From Plantago major (lineage: Eukaryota > Streptophyta > Magnoliopsida > Lamiales > Plantaginaceae): a stretch of DNA of 64,000 bases. Of the stretch, positions 24,020 to 40,003 are shown in pieces. Location of the stretch: NCBI GenBank assembly GCA_026545765.1, contig CM048841.1, positions 1,702,512-1,766,511 on the forward strand, written 5' to 3'. The position numbers were made by a program, and so were the translations under genes. How positions within the stretch are numbered: the first letter of the stretch is position 1; each line of letters starts with the position of its first letter. Under the pieces are notes generated by a model. The model was given only the letters and a program-made list of their open reading frames with translations. It was not told the DNA's origin and made no database searches.

Positions 24020-25228
24020 AAGTTTCCCGGTTTGAAGGTTGGATCAGTTCACAAAAAAATTGATATTGGATTAGGAACTTTGTTAGTAGTATGTGATCAT
24101 TGATAGTAGTACTATGATGATACTCATAAAAGGTTATTCTGTTTACATCTATTTTAATTACCTGCCTAACATTACACAAATTATTAGAACAGAATAAAAT
24201 GAGCCAATGTTCCATCCTTAATCAGAATTAGGGGGTGCCCTCCAAAATTCACAAATTTGGACGAATTATCATTAATCGTCTCCGATCATCACCACAAAGC
24301 ACACCAAGGCAATGTCTGACTCCGATGATGGGTCGCAAGATAAGAATTTCCGTCAAATTTACTTCTCTTTCCCCTACCTATATATCAACTCATGATTTCA
24401 ATTGATCATATAGTATATATATACTTTTTTGTTTTTATTTTTGTTTTTGAATCATTTGCACATCTGCAGGACTATTATATGAAATGCTTCACAAAACCAA
24501 AAGCTCCACTAATTAGTATTCTAGGTACAGTCTTTTGGCCTGGGTCCAATTTTTGAACTTTTTCTTTTTTGAGTCCCAATTAACACTTTCAAGTCTGACA
24601 TCCATTGCTAGTGCTAAACCTATTTGATGCTTACATTTTGAGTGATTGTTAATTAATGGTGGTAATTAGGCTAGAAATTTTGCAAGTTCGTTTCCTCTGT
24701 AAATAAGAAGTCTGGTTAGCTCTAGGTAATTAGGCTAGAAATTAGGCTAAAAATATTATACCAGCATTTGTTTGTGTCATTACTAGGTTGAGCAATTCCT
24801 TTGTTAAGTTATTGCGCCACTCCATACTTATGTGTACTCTTAGTAGTTGATGATGACGAACGACATGTTTTGCAATCCTATTTTTACTTTTCCTGAACCC
24901 ATTCCAAGGAACAGGTTTGGGGAGGAGAGTTTCTATCCTTGCGACCGTTCTTTGTTTTACTGGAGCCATTTTGTATTTGATTTGCGAGTCTGACTGCTGT
25001 TTCTAAAAAATATATTATATAAGTCTCGGGTGGATCTATGGTCTTAATTGATCACCGTTAGTCGTGTTAGGCATGTTAGGCATGTTTCAAATACTACCAC
25101 ATACCGGCGTGGCTAAAAAGCTACATGTCCGTGAGGTTGATGGCATGTATACCAAACTGACACGCACAAAAGTAGTTTTTGTATTCATTAACATTCATCG
25201 TTTTTGTATTCATTAACATTCATCGTTT
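24020..25228. other. 3' flank of the B3 gene, within the inserted unit
   Basis: AT-rich, with no further gene seen. The part from about 24798 to 25230 matches 62286-62685 closely, including the word ATTGCGCCA and the AAACAGCAGTCAGACTC-type stretch on the minus strand. 22500-24797 has no counterpart at copy 2. Confidence 0.75.
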
Positions 25229-25922
25229 AGAGTTCTCTCATCTTGATGCAAAACTTATTGTAGACATCTAGTTTTGAAGAAGTTGATGGATCCTTGGCTC
25301 TCTTTAAAATTAACGTTTCGATTTGGCTCTCTTTAAAATTAACGTTTCGATTTGGCTCTCTTTAAAATTAACGCTTCCATTTATTTTCTTTTGGGTGTAA
25401 GAAGGTATCATTCATAGTTCAATGACTGGTTATCTTTCCGAACCTTGATGTTGTTACTCGAATAAAGTTATGATTAGTTTTGATTACATCACGGGCCACA
25501 GTATTTTGTTTTCCTTGTTTAACTGATGAACTTGCAACTCAAACTTGATAGTAAAACAGACTTTCTTTCAAGTTAACAAAAATCCGATTCACGCCATGAA
25601 TATCTACAGCTATGAGAATCTCAGGATAAGAATTCATTTGGAGGACTTAAGAAGAAAGATCTTGGCATTTTAACTTGCATTTCATGAAGGAAATTACACC
25701 TCCCATTGTGGTTCACTCTAACAGCTACTGTCGAGAACTATTTTATTAAAATAAATCACTTGAGCATGAAAACAAGTCATGTAAAAACTGGTTTTACCAG
25801 CCTCTCCAACAAAAATGCCACAAATTTGTCATTTGTAATCTAACAATGAATCATAACACAATGACCAAAGGGCCAGAGATTGCAGTGTTTATTGTTTAGT
25901 CAGGAAAGAACGGCATGCTTTG

Positions 25923-28436
<2,514 letters not shown>

Positions 28437-28448
28437 ACTCTGCAGCAA

Positions 28449-29573
28449 ATCGATTACTGGGTGATGAGAAAGATGTGAATAGAAGAAGAAGAAGAAGAAC
28501 CAAATTCAATTAAATTCTTTTCTTGGGAACTCTGTTTCGGATCGGACTTTCCAATGGTTACGTTACTAACACAGCTTCTGGCTGAGGTTAAGTGTTAAAG
28601 GACAGTTGTGTCCCTAGCCGTGCTTTCAAGGTTGTTGGGGTAGCTAGGTGGGTGGTCTTTCATTTGTTTTTTTTTTTTTTTTCCATTTCTCACCGATAAC
28701 ATTTGTTTTTAGGAGAGATTCTTCCCGTAACATTTTAAAATTCACATGGCTCGAACTCGAAATCTTGATTACATGAATTCATGTTGATTAAGTGAATTCA
28801 TTAGTCATGAGTTATTTAGAGGACTACTAATTAATAGTTCATGCCCTTGTAGCTTTGGAAAAGCCTTTGTTGGAGCAATATTTGGGCTTTTTGGTTGTTT
28901 ACATCTCTGAAAAATTCTTAAGCTACCTCTCCAATGGAACGTTTTTCAGGGTTTTTAACTACGTAAAAGGCTCAAAAAGTATATCAGGTGGTTTTTATGA
29001 GCTACTAACTAGTCACTTATGAGTTTGGCTACTAATTAGTACCTGTACAGAAAAACTCACGACTCATCAAATTTGATGAGTACCCAATTGCCCAAATGGT
29101 CATAACCTAAGTACTATTGTTGGATCCAATGAAATCGCACTCAACCATACAACCATATAAACATGATAACAATACAAATAATAGATCAAACAAGAGCCAA
29201 AGTCTCCAATAACTAAATAACAAACCAAAGTTCAATTCAAGCTCTATGTCGATCACCACTCCTTATACGATTAACTCATTTCCTCTTAAGTTACCATGAT
29301 ATCTTCGCTATGTAAATATGTTATTACCGGGTTACACATAAGGTATGCCTTTTTAATTTTACAGTCATTGCAAAGTAGGGAGTATGCATTTGTGCGTTTG
29401 TTATTTTGCATAATTCAGAAAGCTATTCGTTGAATGAACTCAAAACGTGGAAATTAACTAACAAGGACTTGAAAAGATTTGCCGCGGGCAAGAACAAATT
29501 GCACACTTGGTGCTGCATATTAGCAACCGCACCAGTACATAGAGAATATACAACTATATCAAGCATGAACTAG
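28449..29573. other. Intergenic region, adenylate kinase promoter side
   Basis: It lies upstream of the minus-strand adenylate kinase gene and downstream of the minus-strand GT61 pseudogene. A short (GAA)n tract is near 28482-28497 in the 5' leader and a T-run near 28668-28682. Nothing else is recognised. Confidence 0.6.
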
Positions 29574-32060
29574 CTAGTGTCTGCGTAGAAGGTTCATAGC
29601 CTCAACTAGTATGGGTTTGAACCTTCCAACATCAATAGTGAAGTTAACATTATGCATGTAAATTGAATAGAATACATCCCACCCTTTAACCATATAGGAA
29701 TAAGAATTGGGATCTGTAATTATGGGATGATCAGGACCATATTGTTGAATCAGTGTACTCTCTTCTACTTTGATATTGTAAAGCAGGTATCTCAAGTTCA
29801 TTTCAAAACAAGGATCTCTATATTCGAATTCAGCCATGTAGTCCATTGATCCAAATGGTACTATCCAGGCTACGGTAGTTGTGATGCAGCATACTGGGCT
29901 TTCCAGGCCAAACTTCGGGGCCCAATACCTAAGCCCAACTATTTTTTTTTTTACATTAAATGAAAATTGATTACAGACAATCAGCTGTCTCTTTTTGCCG
30001 TCTGTCTACCGCGCCTCTTCAGCTCCTTTCTCGATTTGTTCCCTTCAGTTCCGCTATGTTCGAAGAGAAAGGCTCAGTGTGTTATTTTTCTACTTTCATG
30101 TATATAAACAAGATGTTTACCCTTCATTACTTCATATTCATCATTCATACCTATCTAATTTTACCCAATTCAAGTTCTATTCCAATAGCAATTTGTTGAT
30201 TTTGATCACAAACAAGCAAATACTTGGATACAAGTTTTGTATTTGATTTGTTTGACTTTGTGTTACAGTCATTGATCACTGTTCTTTATCCATTTAATTG
30301 TTTATGTTCTTCTTGAATTATGTTTTAAGTGTCACTATCACAATTTGGAGAAATTTGTTTTTTTGTACCATGAGACCATGATCTTGAAATGTTTTTATTT
30401 TTGTACAAAATTATAAAGTTTATGTTTGATCAGGTTGTTTGGTTTTTACTTTTTTATGGTTTTGCTTGTTTTGAAATTGTTGAGGGCATCGCATATGATG
30501 GAATTGTACTGGTGATAGAATGTAGATGGAGTGTGGATATGATTATATGAAATTCTTTAGATGAGTTTTGTGTTATTCTAATTTATGCCGCTAACTATTG
30601 TTCTATTTTAGTGTGATTGTGTGAAGGCATAACGTCTGAAAGACTGAATCAAAAGACTAATAATGATATCAATTGAGAATGATATAGCACCGAAAGTTAA
30701 TCGATGATTTTGTTTCCAAAAACGACTTTTGAAATAATCTTTTTGGTCGTTTGTAATATTTATTAGAAAAATATTTCAATCACTTGCTTTGGATGATTTG
30801 TGTTATTTTTTTGTTTCTATAAAAAGTCAAGTTTTCATTATATTAGTATAATTTTGGGCCTCGTTTGAAAATTTCGCACAGGGCTCCGTAAATCTCGAAG
30901 ACGACCCTGGTACTATTTGTATCATCACTGCATTATCCGGGAGGAATACCATATGCGTCAGCCCTGCCCCATGTACTCCCACCATCACGTCGCATGAGTT
31001 CACTATCTGTGAAAATCTTGTACGATTTGTAGACAATTCTGCATCAGCACTAACCACGTCGAATCCTACTTCCTTTGCCACTTGACCAATTTCATCTGCA
31101 GGTTAATTATATAACCAAAAGTAAGTTGATCGGTCAAAATCAAAATTAAAAGTTTTCTTTGTAATGGAGTGGGTATAATATATCACACACCTTCATTTAA
31201 CAAAACACGTGAGGCTTTCCTTGATACAATCATGATACAATCAAAATTAAAAGTTTCCTTGATCATTGGTTCTATTGCCAACATTGATCGCTCAAGTGAG
31301 TATGTGTCTCTAATGAGTTGTCTGAAACTTTGCATTGACAATCCTGCTGCATATTCTGGTGATGATTTGTCGACAATAAGGTCTCCATGGAACTTTAGAC
31401 CAACAAACATTTTACGTTAGCAATGCACTTGATCATATTCTTTGTCAATATCATATCGACTAAGGCGATGAAGAATTTCATGGGTTTTCAGGATAGACCT
31501 GTAATCGGTAATTAGAAGATGTACTTCCGGAATGTAGCCAAAGGAAGTCATGTATAATGGAAATAGTATGTCGTCCGAATAAGAATAGTAATGGTTTCTA
31601 CTCTGTCCGGCACCGGAGAAAAGAATGGCCGGATTGTAGTGCTTTTCGGTACAACTGACGTCCTCTTCTTCTTTACCATACCTTACCACTTTCACTGTCC
31701 AATGTCAGACTTGATGTATGTAATCTCTTACATACAGTAAGGTCTTATGACCCATGACCCATGAATTTCTAGATATCATCGTTTCATTATGTGTGATCAC
31801 GTATATGGTACCCGTCTGTGCTTCAACCCTAATATCCTCCTCGAGCTCACAAAAAAGATCATTCTTGCATGATGCTTTATCAACCACTGGAGATCGATTT
31901 ACCACAAATTATTATTACTTGATAGAAGAAAATAAGTTTGAGCTAGCTAGCTAGCAACTTGTTAAGTGTAAATTTCGATAAGAAACTTACCTTTTGTCCT
32001 TAGAACATTCAATGATGGTAGGAAACTTGTATGAGCAACATTGTCAATTTTATCTAAGAT
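29574..32060 (-). pseudogene. GT61-family glycosyltransferase pseudogene
   Basis: Reading down the minus strand: a weak first exon at about 32058-31992, a main exon 31905-31183, an exon from 31095 to 30910 and the rest of that exon at 29865-29574. Family marks are CKNDLFCELEEDIRVEA, WVMGHKTL, SSPEYAAGLSMQSFRQLIR, VVNSCD-type block [20 protein letters not shown], and the C-terminal NLRYLLYNIKVEESTLIQQY. Three lesions are seen. A TGA at 31707-31705 stands where a residue before HWTVK is expected, and a TAA at 31419-31417 follows DQVHC. A 1044-bp hAT element splits the last exon after IQIVP. The three reading segments of the main exon are in one frame, so these are nonsense changes rather than frameshifts. 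The N-terminal membrane anchor is not found. Intact members are Golgi xylosyl-, arabinosyl- or GlcNAc-transferases. Confidence 0.88.
29866..30909. mobile_element. Non-autonomous hAT element inserted in the GT61 pseudogene
   Basis: It begins CAGGCTACGG (29866) and ends CGACCCTG (30909), the CAGG..CCTG termini of hAT elements. It is flanked by an 8-bp duplication GTACTATC / GTACTATT (29858-29865 and 30910-30917), one base of which has changed. Removing the element rejoins the GT61 reading frame. An inner CAGGGCTCCG word near the right end may be part of a longer terminal motif. No transposase frame is seen in its 1044 bp. Confidence 0.82.
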
Positions 32061-34331
32061 CATGCAATAGCCATCTCGTTAATATAAGTCAATACTCATA
32101 TATATATATATATTACACATTTGATGTGATGGTTTAAGCTAAATATATCATTTTTAAGACAATATCTTTTGTTTTGTGCATGTATATTAAGCAATAATAT
32201 TTGATTTGAACATATCATTTTACGAAACTAAAAAAGTGAACGGTGTTAGCAACTAAACAAGTGATTCTTTAGAATGTAGTAAATGATCTAATATCAAGTC
32301 ATATAATCTAAGAAGTCGTCATATTGTATAACATTATTTTTAAACATTTAACCATTGTCGTTTAATATTAGTTGGTGGTCTAAATTGAAAATCATAAATT
32401 GAGAAAAGTTAAATTGTAAAATTTTAATGAAAGGAAACGGATTAAGCAGTAATTAAGCTACAAATTTCAGTAAATGTTGGAGACTTAGGCTCTGTTCTTT
32501 TCAACTGAAATTTTCTGAGCTGAACTGAACTGAATTATAGTATAAAATATAAATAAGCAGAACTGAACTGAACTGAATGAGTTTTCAGTTGAAGAGAACA
32601 GAGCCTTACTCGATGTCTTGTAGTCGAAAAACTAAAGCCATATGTTGATCAAAGCTAATATGAGGCATAAAATGAGGAATTTGAGGATAATATCGGGATT
32701 ATACATATTCGTCAGCAATTTCATGCTTCGAATTTGAGGTTCCACTAATTTGCTTTGAATCCCAGATCAAAATTTCATGCTTAATTGTTTTATAATTTCG
32801 TTGCTGGTAGTTTCAAGTTATTAGTCAATTTACCTACTCATTTCTTTGATTTATTGACATTTTACACTGTCTATTCTTCTTGTTCAATGTTTAACTTAAA
32901 TGGTATACAACCGTCTAAAATTACATAGAGTTTAAAATAATTGAGAATACTATTCAAATAATAAGATTATTTCCTTTTCTGAATTTCATTCATAATAACT
33001 TTAAAGTTCAACGTGCTTGCCCTATAACTGCACAGGAAAGAACGTATACCGCCGCTTTGTTAGGCTAAAAAATTTACTCTCGCTACGTTACGTATATGTG
33101 AGTAACCACACCAGCTCACAAAGGAAAGAGGATTTTTGTGGATAAGGTTTCGGGACATTGTCCAATTAAGTTGTGCTCATTATATAAGAAATACTACTAT
33201 AATATACTTTTAGTTCCATGTTCTTATAAAGGTTCGTGTATATATTTTATTACTTCTAAGTCCGAATTTATCGTATTAGGTGCCGTTTAATTTTGCTTGT
33301 ACGATTTGCTGTTTATTTACTTGAGTTTGGTTATCCATTGCGTAAAGGTAACTATAAAATTATGAAAGACATGTAAAGATTATAGTAGTTAGTATTGGTG
33401 GTTAATCAATTATTCTATCAGATATATATGTGAAGAAATAAACAGAAAGATGAATTGAACAATTCTGTATTATCTCAATAACTGTGAAAAGATGTTTTCT
33501 GATCAAGCTTTATTGATGAGCTAAAGGAGAGAGAGAAGAGAAGATTACAAGTGAATGAAAAAAAATGAACTAACAGAAGAAGCTAGCTTAGCTTAAAAAG
33601 AAGAAGAAGAAATAAAAATATCTTCCTAACTGTTAAGTACAGGAAATAAAGTTCACTGTTCAAAACTAAGAAACGCATAATACAAAATACGCTTCTAATA
33701 CAAAATCTATTAATCTGGCGATTTGTTCTTCTGTTTGTTCTGTTCTTGAAATGCTTCATGATGATAATCTTCTTGATCCATAATCTTTGATCCTTGACAA
33801 TATACCAGATTTGTTTTACTACATTTAATAATACATAGTAGTACTCATTAATTAACAGTTGATACAAGTTATATAAGCTCTACGTTATTTGCAATTTGTC
33901 CTCTACTAATTTCATTTTCTTCGAATCATTAGAAATTTTCCATATCTTGAAGTTTATGCTATTTATATTTGAGGTGATAGCTAAATTAAAAAAAGTCGAA
34001 ATAAAAGTTAACCAAAAAACATTTTTCATAAAAACTTCCCTTAACTCACCCCTGTGTATATATATGTCATACTCACCTTATCTCAACAATTGTCATTGTG
34101 ATTTTCCTATAGTTTAGAAAAATCCAAGTGTTTTACAAGGCTTCCTCTGATTATCCAGAGCTGTCTATCACTACAAAATACACATGTTTGTTACATATTG
34201 GCATTAGCATGGATAAAATTAGATTATGTTCAATGTTTCTTAGTTTCCATCACGCGCATAAAAGAAAATGAAAGAACGATTAATATTGTGGACATTTATA
34301 ATTCATCATCTTCCCCAGGGAAGAACCTATC
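32061..34331. other. Intergenic region with MITE and 5S-like retro-relic
   Basis: No gene seen. It holds the Tourist-like copy B (32488-32605), a decayed relic at about 32925-33050 of the family also present at 45005-45300, and a minus-strand AAG-rich tract near 33598-33615. The 3' UTR of the receptor kinase lies at its right end. Confidence 0.6.
32488..32605. mobile_element. Tourist-like MITE, copy B
   Basis: This 118-bp element has termini GGCTCTGTTCTTTTCAACTG and CAGTTGAAGAGAACAGAGCC and a perfect TTA duplication (32485-32487, 32606-32608). Internal words CTGAACTGAACTGAAT and TAGTATAAAATATAA are shared with copy A at 5192. Confidence 0.92.
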
Positions 34332-37300
34332 TCATGAAAGCATGGGGTTTTCCGGATTTACGGGTGAATATGTCGTGTTTGTTAATGTGCTTGTACCAGT
34401 AGTAGACTTATGTGTATGATCGATGGATTCTGAAGTAGCAATCTCACTCATGAAAGTTGCATCAGTGAACTTCCAGTCCGTCAGGTAGCCAGGTCTTGTG
34501 GTCACCGATGGGACCTCAATATCTCCGGTAAGCATTGCCACAACACGAGACATTGGAGGGCGTAAGCCTGGAGATGCTTGCGTGCACAAAAGACCTACAC
34601 TGATCATTCGTATCACTACAGCCTCATCAAATCCATCCAGAGTTTGGTCTACCAACTCGATTTCTTTGTTGCTTTCATGAAGGTCCCAGGCCTAAAATGA
34701 CAGAAACAAATGTTTAAGATTTTGTACGTCTTAACGTAGACCTTGTGGTGTGAAATGATCATATTAGCACATGTACATGATATACTCATAAACGTGGTCT
34801 ATGTAAGAATCTGTCGAACACTTATAATGAAGGATATGAAAGCAGTACCCATTCGAGAAGATAAATCTTATCATCCTCCAAACTCAAGTTACAGTTTGAC
34901 CTGCCACTGATAATTTCTAGAACCACAACACCAAAGCTGAATATATCAGCCTTCTCTGTAAGATGGCCAAGCATAGCATACTCTGGTGCAAGATACCCTC
35001 TGTACGATACGGTTACATACATTTTTGTCAATACACAAGTTTCATAGCGTTTAAAATGATCTAACTAATAATGTAAAATTATACGAAAATCGTTAGGTCA
35101 ACTGTGAATCATACCTGGTTCCTGCGACTTTAGTACTTATATGAGTCTTTTTGTCATCATACAACTTGGCCAAACCAAAATCTGAAATTTTTGGGGTGAA
35201 ATCAGAATCAAGCAGAATATTGCTTGCCTTCACATCACGATGCACGATTCTCAGTCGTGATTCCTCATGAAGATACGTAAGGCCTTTCGCAACTCCCAAG
35301 CAGATGTCATAACGTCTTGGCCAGCCAAGATATAAACAATTATCCCTAGCTGCATGAAAACATGGTATATAAGTGATGATATAAGAGCAAGCTACAGTCA
35401 CATAAAGACATGAATGATCTGATGAACCTTATACACATACATACCAATCCCAAATAGTAGTTGATCAACACTCTTATTTTCAAGATATTCATAAACCAAC
35501 AAACGCTTGACCCCCTCGATGCAGCATCCGTACAACTTGACAAGGTTCTTGTGCTGCACTGCAGATATAGTTGCAATTTCTGCCATGAACTGACTTTTTC
35601 CATGATTCGACGCCACTAATAATTGTTTAACAGCAACGAGTCTTCCATCTGCTAGTGTTCCCTATTTGACAGTTTGAGTAAACTTGTAACATAAGTTCAC
35701 AAGTCACAAATAAAGAGAAACATAATAGAACATGACTTATAATAATTTTCAACTCATTTTGTCGGTTTACCTTATAAACAGGTCCAAAACCCCCTTCCCC
35801 AAGCTTGTTAGCAGCACTGAAGTCTTCTGTTGCGGCTCTCAGTTCAGCATATGTATATGTATATGGTCGTGCATCTATCCCGAGTAGCTCTGGAGATTGA
35901 TATAGAAACTTTACTCTTTAATTTGTCAAGATAATCATGAGCTAGTGATACAATACAGTTTGTTGATTATTCAACTAGCTAGCAGTCAAGGTATAAAAAT
36001 CCCACCTTCATCTTCAAAGTTTTTCTGCTTTCTTTTCTTCTGGTATACATAACAGTATGATCCAAGGAATAATAGAAAAGTTGTTGCACCAACTGCAACA
36101 ACAACCCCCACAATGGTACGAGTTTGGTTCCTACTCCGGTTTATATTCCCAAAAACAGGATTATTTCTAACTGTAGGATTAAAATCTGAGGAAAAAACTA
36201 CTAGTCAGTAGTATATATACAAGCGAAAATAATCTCCAAAATGCACATTTTATATATATTGAACATTGGTAATATATATTCTATATAGTGAACCAAACCT
36301 GGTGTGGCAAGTATGGTTGAAATGGAAGGTCCATATGTAGCTGGCAGAGGTACGCAACAAGTTCCCTTTCCAGACCAAAAGAGGTGGATTTCGATATAGT
36401 TATCTCTCACCTGAGCTGTGAATGTCCTACTCACAGCTCTTAACGCTATCCCACCAGCTTCTCTTCGTATGTCAAAGTCCCGAACCACCAGATTACCCTG
36501 GACATATATATCAAAAACACGCCTTCCTACACTTTGCCAAGTCCTGTCATTTGTAAATGATGTGTCAGCAAACTGGAGCCTCACAGTATAATTTCCATTC
36601 TCTAGGCCTAACCCATAGTATCGTAATGATCCAGCCGAAACTCTAGCAGTTTGAAACAACTGGGCGTCCAACGTATTTGTTACTGGTTGTGAGGTGGAGC
36701 TTATGTATGATGCATTCTGGCTATCATATGGCAAACCAGAATTGCTAACGGCCCATCTACCTGTACCGGTCATGAAATGTGTCGCTGGACCAAGAGTCTC
36801 ATTATCTCTTTCATATAGAATCCGATCACTCGGCCTAATTTCTGGACCTCCACATTTGATGGCAAAGCTGGAATCTACATATCATGAATGAGAACTCAAC
36901 TAAATGTTATTTTTGCTTTCAGCTACATATTATGGAGAAAATGTTGTTGACACCTTCAGATAAAGTCGCGTAACTTACATATAGGCGATCCCCGATTGCA
37001 TGGGAAGTTCCTCTGGAGGCACTCAAGTCCAAAAGGCAAACCACTGAATATAAAATAGATTACATATATCAGAAGGAATAGCACTATGCCTACTCCATAA
37101 GCAAAAGATAATGTGTAAAACTCCAAGAAATATTGCTTCAAAGCTCACCTGCTGTTAGCAGAGCTCGCTGTGAAGTTATTCGCAACCAAATTCCTTCACC
37201 ACATGAAAAATAACAAACTATAAAAAATGACTTGGACCACTATGCTTGAATTACGAAAAGCTGATATTATCCGGTCAGGGTTCATTATCTTACAATTGTA

Positions 37301-40003
37301 AGTTTTGTTGTGATACCCATGAAGGAAAGCTCCCAGACAGTCTATTGTACGATAAATCTCTGCCAACAACAAGAAACATGTTTCAGAGACATCTAAGGAT
37401 GATACCACAAGTAGATCCAACACATTATATGTATATTGTGCGTAGCACATACGACTTGGCAAAGAGAAACAATCTTCCAGGAAAAGATAAAACTGACTTA
37501 CGCGGTCAATATGTTTGGTCTCTTTTGGAGCGGCAACGCACCAACAAACATGTTATTACCTAGAAACCTGAAGATGGAAAAGATATATAGAAGAGTAAAT
37601 TTTCATCATTAGTTCTTCCTGTCAATCTGCAGAAAGAGAATTGAGTTTCCTCAGTTATGCTTTAAATCCGAAAGTAACAGCAATAGTTACAAGTGAGTAA
37701 GTGAAGTGAGATTGAAGAGAAAATCTGGAATTCTTCCTGTCAATCTGTTGAAGCTCAAATCCCTGAAATGTAAAGATTAGCACATCAACTTTATTCTAAC
37801 AAAGAATTTGATCCAACTTCTTAAAAAAAAGTTCAATATTGTGTTCTATGCTTCTGGGAATTTGTTACAAAACAAAAGTACTTACAGAACAGACAGACTT
37901 TGAAATCCACCGAGGAATGAAGGTATTTCACCTGAAATGTTATTGTTCCGCAAAACCCTGTCAAAAAATGTGAACAATATTAGAACTAATAGGAAGTAAA
38001 ACATCTACCTATCATTTCAGGCATAATGAGATGGAGTATCTTACAAAGAGGTGAGAGAGGTTATGTTCCTGAGGAAAGCCAGTGAAAAGCTTCCGTTTGA
38101 TAGGTCGCTTATTCTCCTAAGTGTCGTGTCAGACAAATAGATTCAGTTTATATATGCAGCATTTTAGGAACCATTTGAAAACAAGACGCTATTACTTACA
38201 ACTGTGTTAATGATGTTAAAGCAGCAAAAGATGCTGGTATGGAACCTTGAAATGCATTTCCTTGAAACCTCCTGTTCAAGTTTAATCAGTCACTTTTAAA
38301 ATAATCTTTACAACATATAAGTATATGCTTATCATTTTGCTAGCTCTTCAAAATTCGATAATGGAGTTTTAATTAGTACTGTCTTACAGATCGGTCATGT
38401 TTGTCCAGTTTCCGATGAATTCAGGAATTCGGCCAGTTAACTGATTGTCTGATGCCCACCTGCAATGTAATTTTATAACATACTTGGAGCATCTCAAAAT
38501 CTAGAGACTAGAGAACAAGATAAATTATGTGCTTACAATGTCTGCAAACTTCTTAGATTTGCCCATGTTGAAGGTATCGGACCACTAACTCCCGCGCTAT
38601 CTATGTATCTACCAAGATGATAGCAGCAAAAGAAGGATAAAAACAACAGTTTAGTCTGATCATCTAATTAAAAGTACTGCAGAGACAAACTTACACTTGT
38701 TGTAATCTTGAAAGATTCCCAAGCTCCAATGGTAAAACTCCGGAGAAATTGTTTGTGCTAACGGCTCTGATCATCAAGAAATTAATACACAGACAATTAT
38801 ATATAGTTTGTTTTTTGGAACATTAAAAATAAACTACTTCTGCATCTTCCGAATGTTCATATGCCTGTGAGAGCTAGAATAAATTAATTCCACGAACCTC
38901 TATAAGCTGGATTGAGATTTTAGATGAAATGGAATTCTTTCAATATGTGCACAATCGTGTATATGAATTTAATGGATGTTTCTTTAACATTATGATTAAA
39001 AGGGAAGATAGATTACAATACTATTAAGTCGGAGAGCTGTCCGATTTCTGCTGGAACTTCCCCTGATAAAGCATTTATGCTGAGGCTCCTATGAACAGAC
39101 CAGCAAATGTAAACTTAGAAATATTAATGATCTTCAGTGGTTACTTGCAAAGCTTGAAACAGGCGAGAACTTACAAGTATTGCATGCGAGTGAGATTGCG
39201 TATAGATGGAGGAATTGGACCTGTCAAATAATTTTGACCCAAATTTCTAGAAGACAAGCAAATGCGAGAATAACTTGTGTTAGACAGTGTAACGGGAGGG
39301 ACAATGAACTAACATCAAGTTCGCCATGAACATGGAAAGTAAATTAACATACAAGCTAATGAGATAAGTCAAGCTCCACAATTCTTCTGGTAAAGAGCCC
39401 ACAACATTCATTCCAGAAACTGATCTGTTCATCATTGGACTAAGATATTAGCAACATTCCTCGAATCTAACTCGATGTTCTTGAATCTCAAGTATTATTA
39501 TGTACACAGTCTAGTGAACCTTATCTATAAGAGAATTGTCCTGTCTGTGAAGACACATCCTTTCTTATGTGAAATTATTAAGGGTGATGGAATTAACTGG
39601 CATTACTTACAGAGCAAAAATGTGGCATATAGTATTGTTGGAGTAGGAGCAATCACACTTGATACCGGGATTGATAATATTTGTAGCATCACTTGCAACC
39701 CCGGTACATAGTTCACCACTTATGTTCCAATCTTGCCTTGGACGAATCCCCCATCGCGATAACATGCTGTTTACAGCTCTTGCTGCAACATCAACATACT
39801 TGATTATTTGAAAATGCGTTCGAATAGGATAGAAATTAAGACAATGTTGGATGAGGCTGATCACCTTCAGAAGGATCGGTTCTTGGTCCTGAGATAGGCC
39901 TGGTAGAGTTTGTTGCTATTGTTGAATTTTGAGCTTGAACCATCATTCCAACGGTAATACTACTACATATAAGTAGCAGGCTTAGCTTCCATTGCAGAGA
40001 CAT
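34332..40003 (-). CDS. LRR receptor-like kinase with malectin domain (LRR-VIII-2, At1g56140 type)
   Basis: It is a large multi-exon gene, start at 40003 (signal peptide [19 protein letters not shown]), end at 34332 (NPENPMLS then TGA). Exon 1 is 40003-39865 and exon 2 39782-39611 ([29 protein letters not shown]). Small LRR exons follow between about 39.4 and 37.1 kb, ending [13 protein letters not shown] and [15 protein letters not shown]. Then come a malectin domain ([15 protein letters not shown] to [14 protein letters not shown], about 36880-36300), a membrane span ([16 protein letters not shown], about 36100) and a kinase domain ([58 protein letters not shown]). The HRD and DFG motifs are intact, so it should be an active RD kinase at the plasma membrane sensing an extracellular ligand. 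Inner exon borders were not all fixed by hand. Confidence 0.9.

Larger units (their letters stand above)
21017..25230 (+). other. Inserted 4.2-kb gene-bearing unit (copy 1)
   Basis: The unit runs from AGTTGTAATTATTTTACTAG to ATTCATCGTTTAG, and both edges recur at 59362 and 62685. It sits exactly between the two direct copies A and A'. Junction overlaps are AGT on the left and AG on the right. No terminal inverted repeats, no TG..CA, no poly-A and no Helitron-type CTRR hairpin end are evident. Relative to copy 2 it lacks about 146 bp (59385-59530) and has an extra 25-bp tandem unit (TTTTTGTATTCATTAACATTC) at its right end. The interior holds one complete B3 gene. Confidence 0.9.

Noticed and set aside
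21017-25230. Helitron origin of the 4.2-kb unit
   Set aside because: No 5' TC, no 3' hairpin with CTRR, no insertion between A and T, and the duplication of about 1 kb is foreign to Helitrons.
37246-37563. Open frame of 105 codons on the plus strand
   Set aside because: It is antisense to LRR exons of the receptor kinase, whose minus-strand reading is clearly the conserved one.
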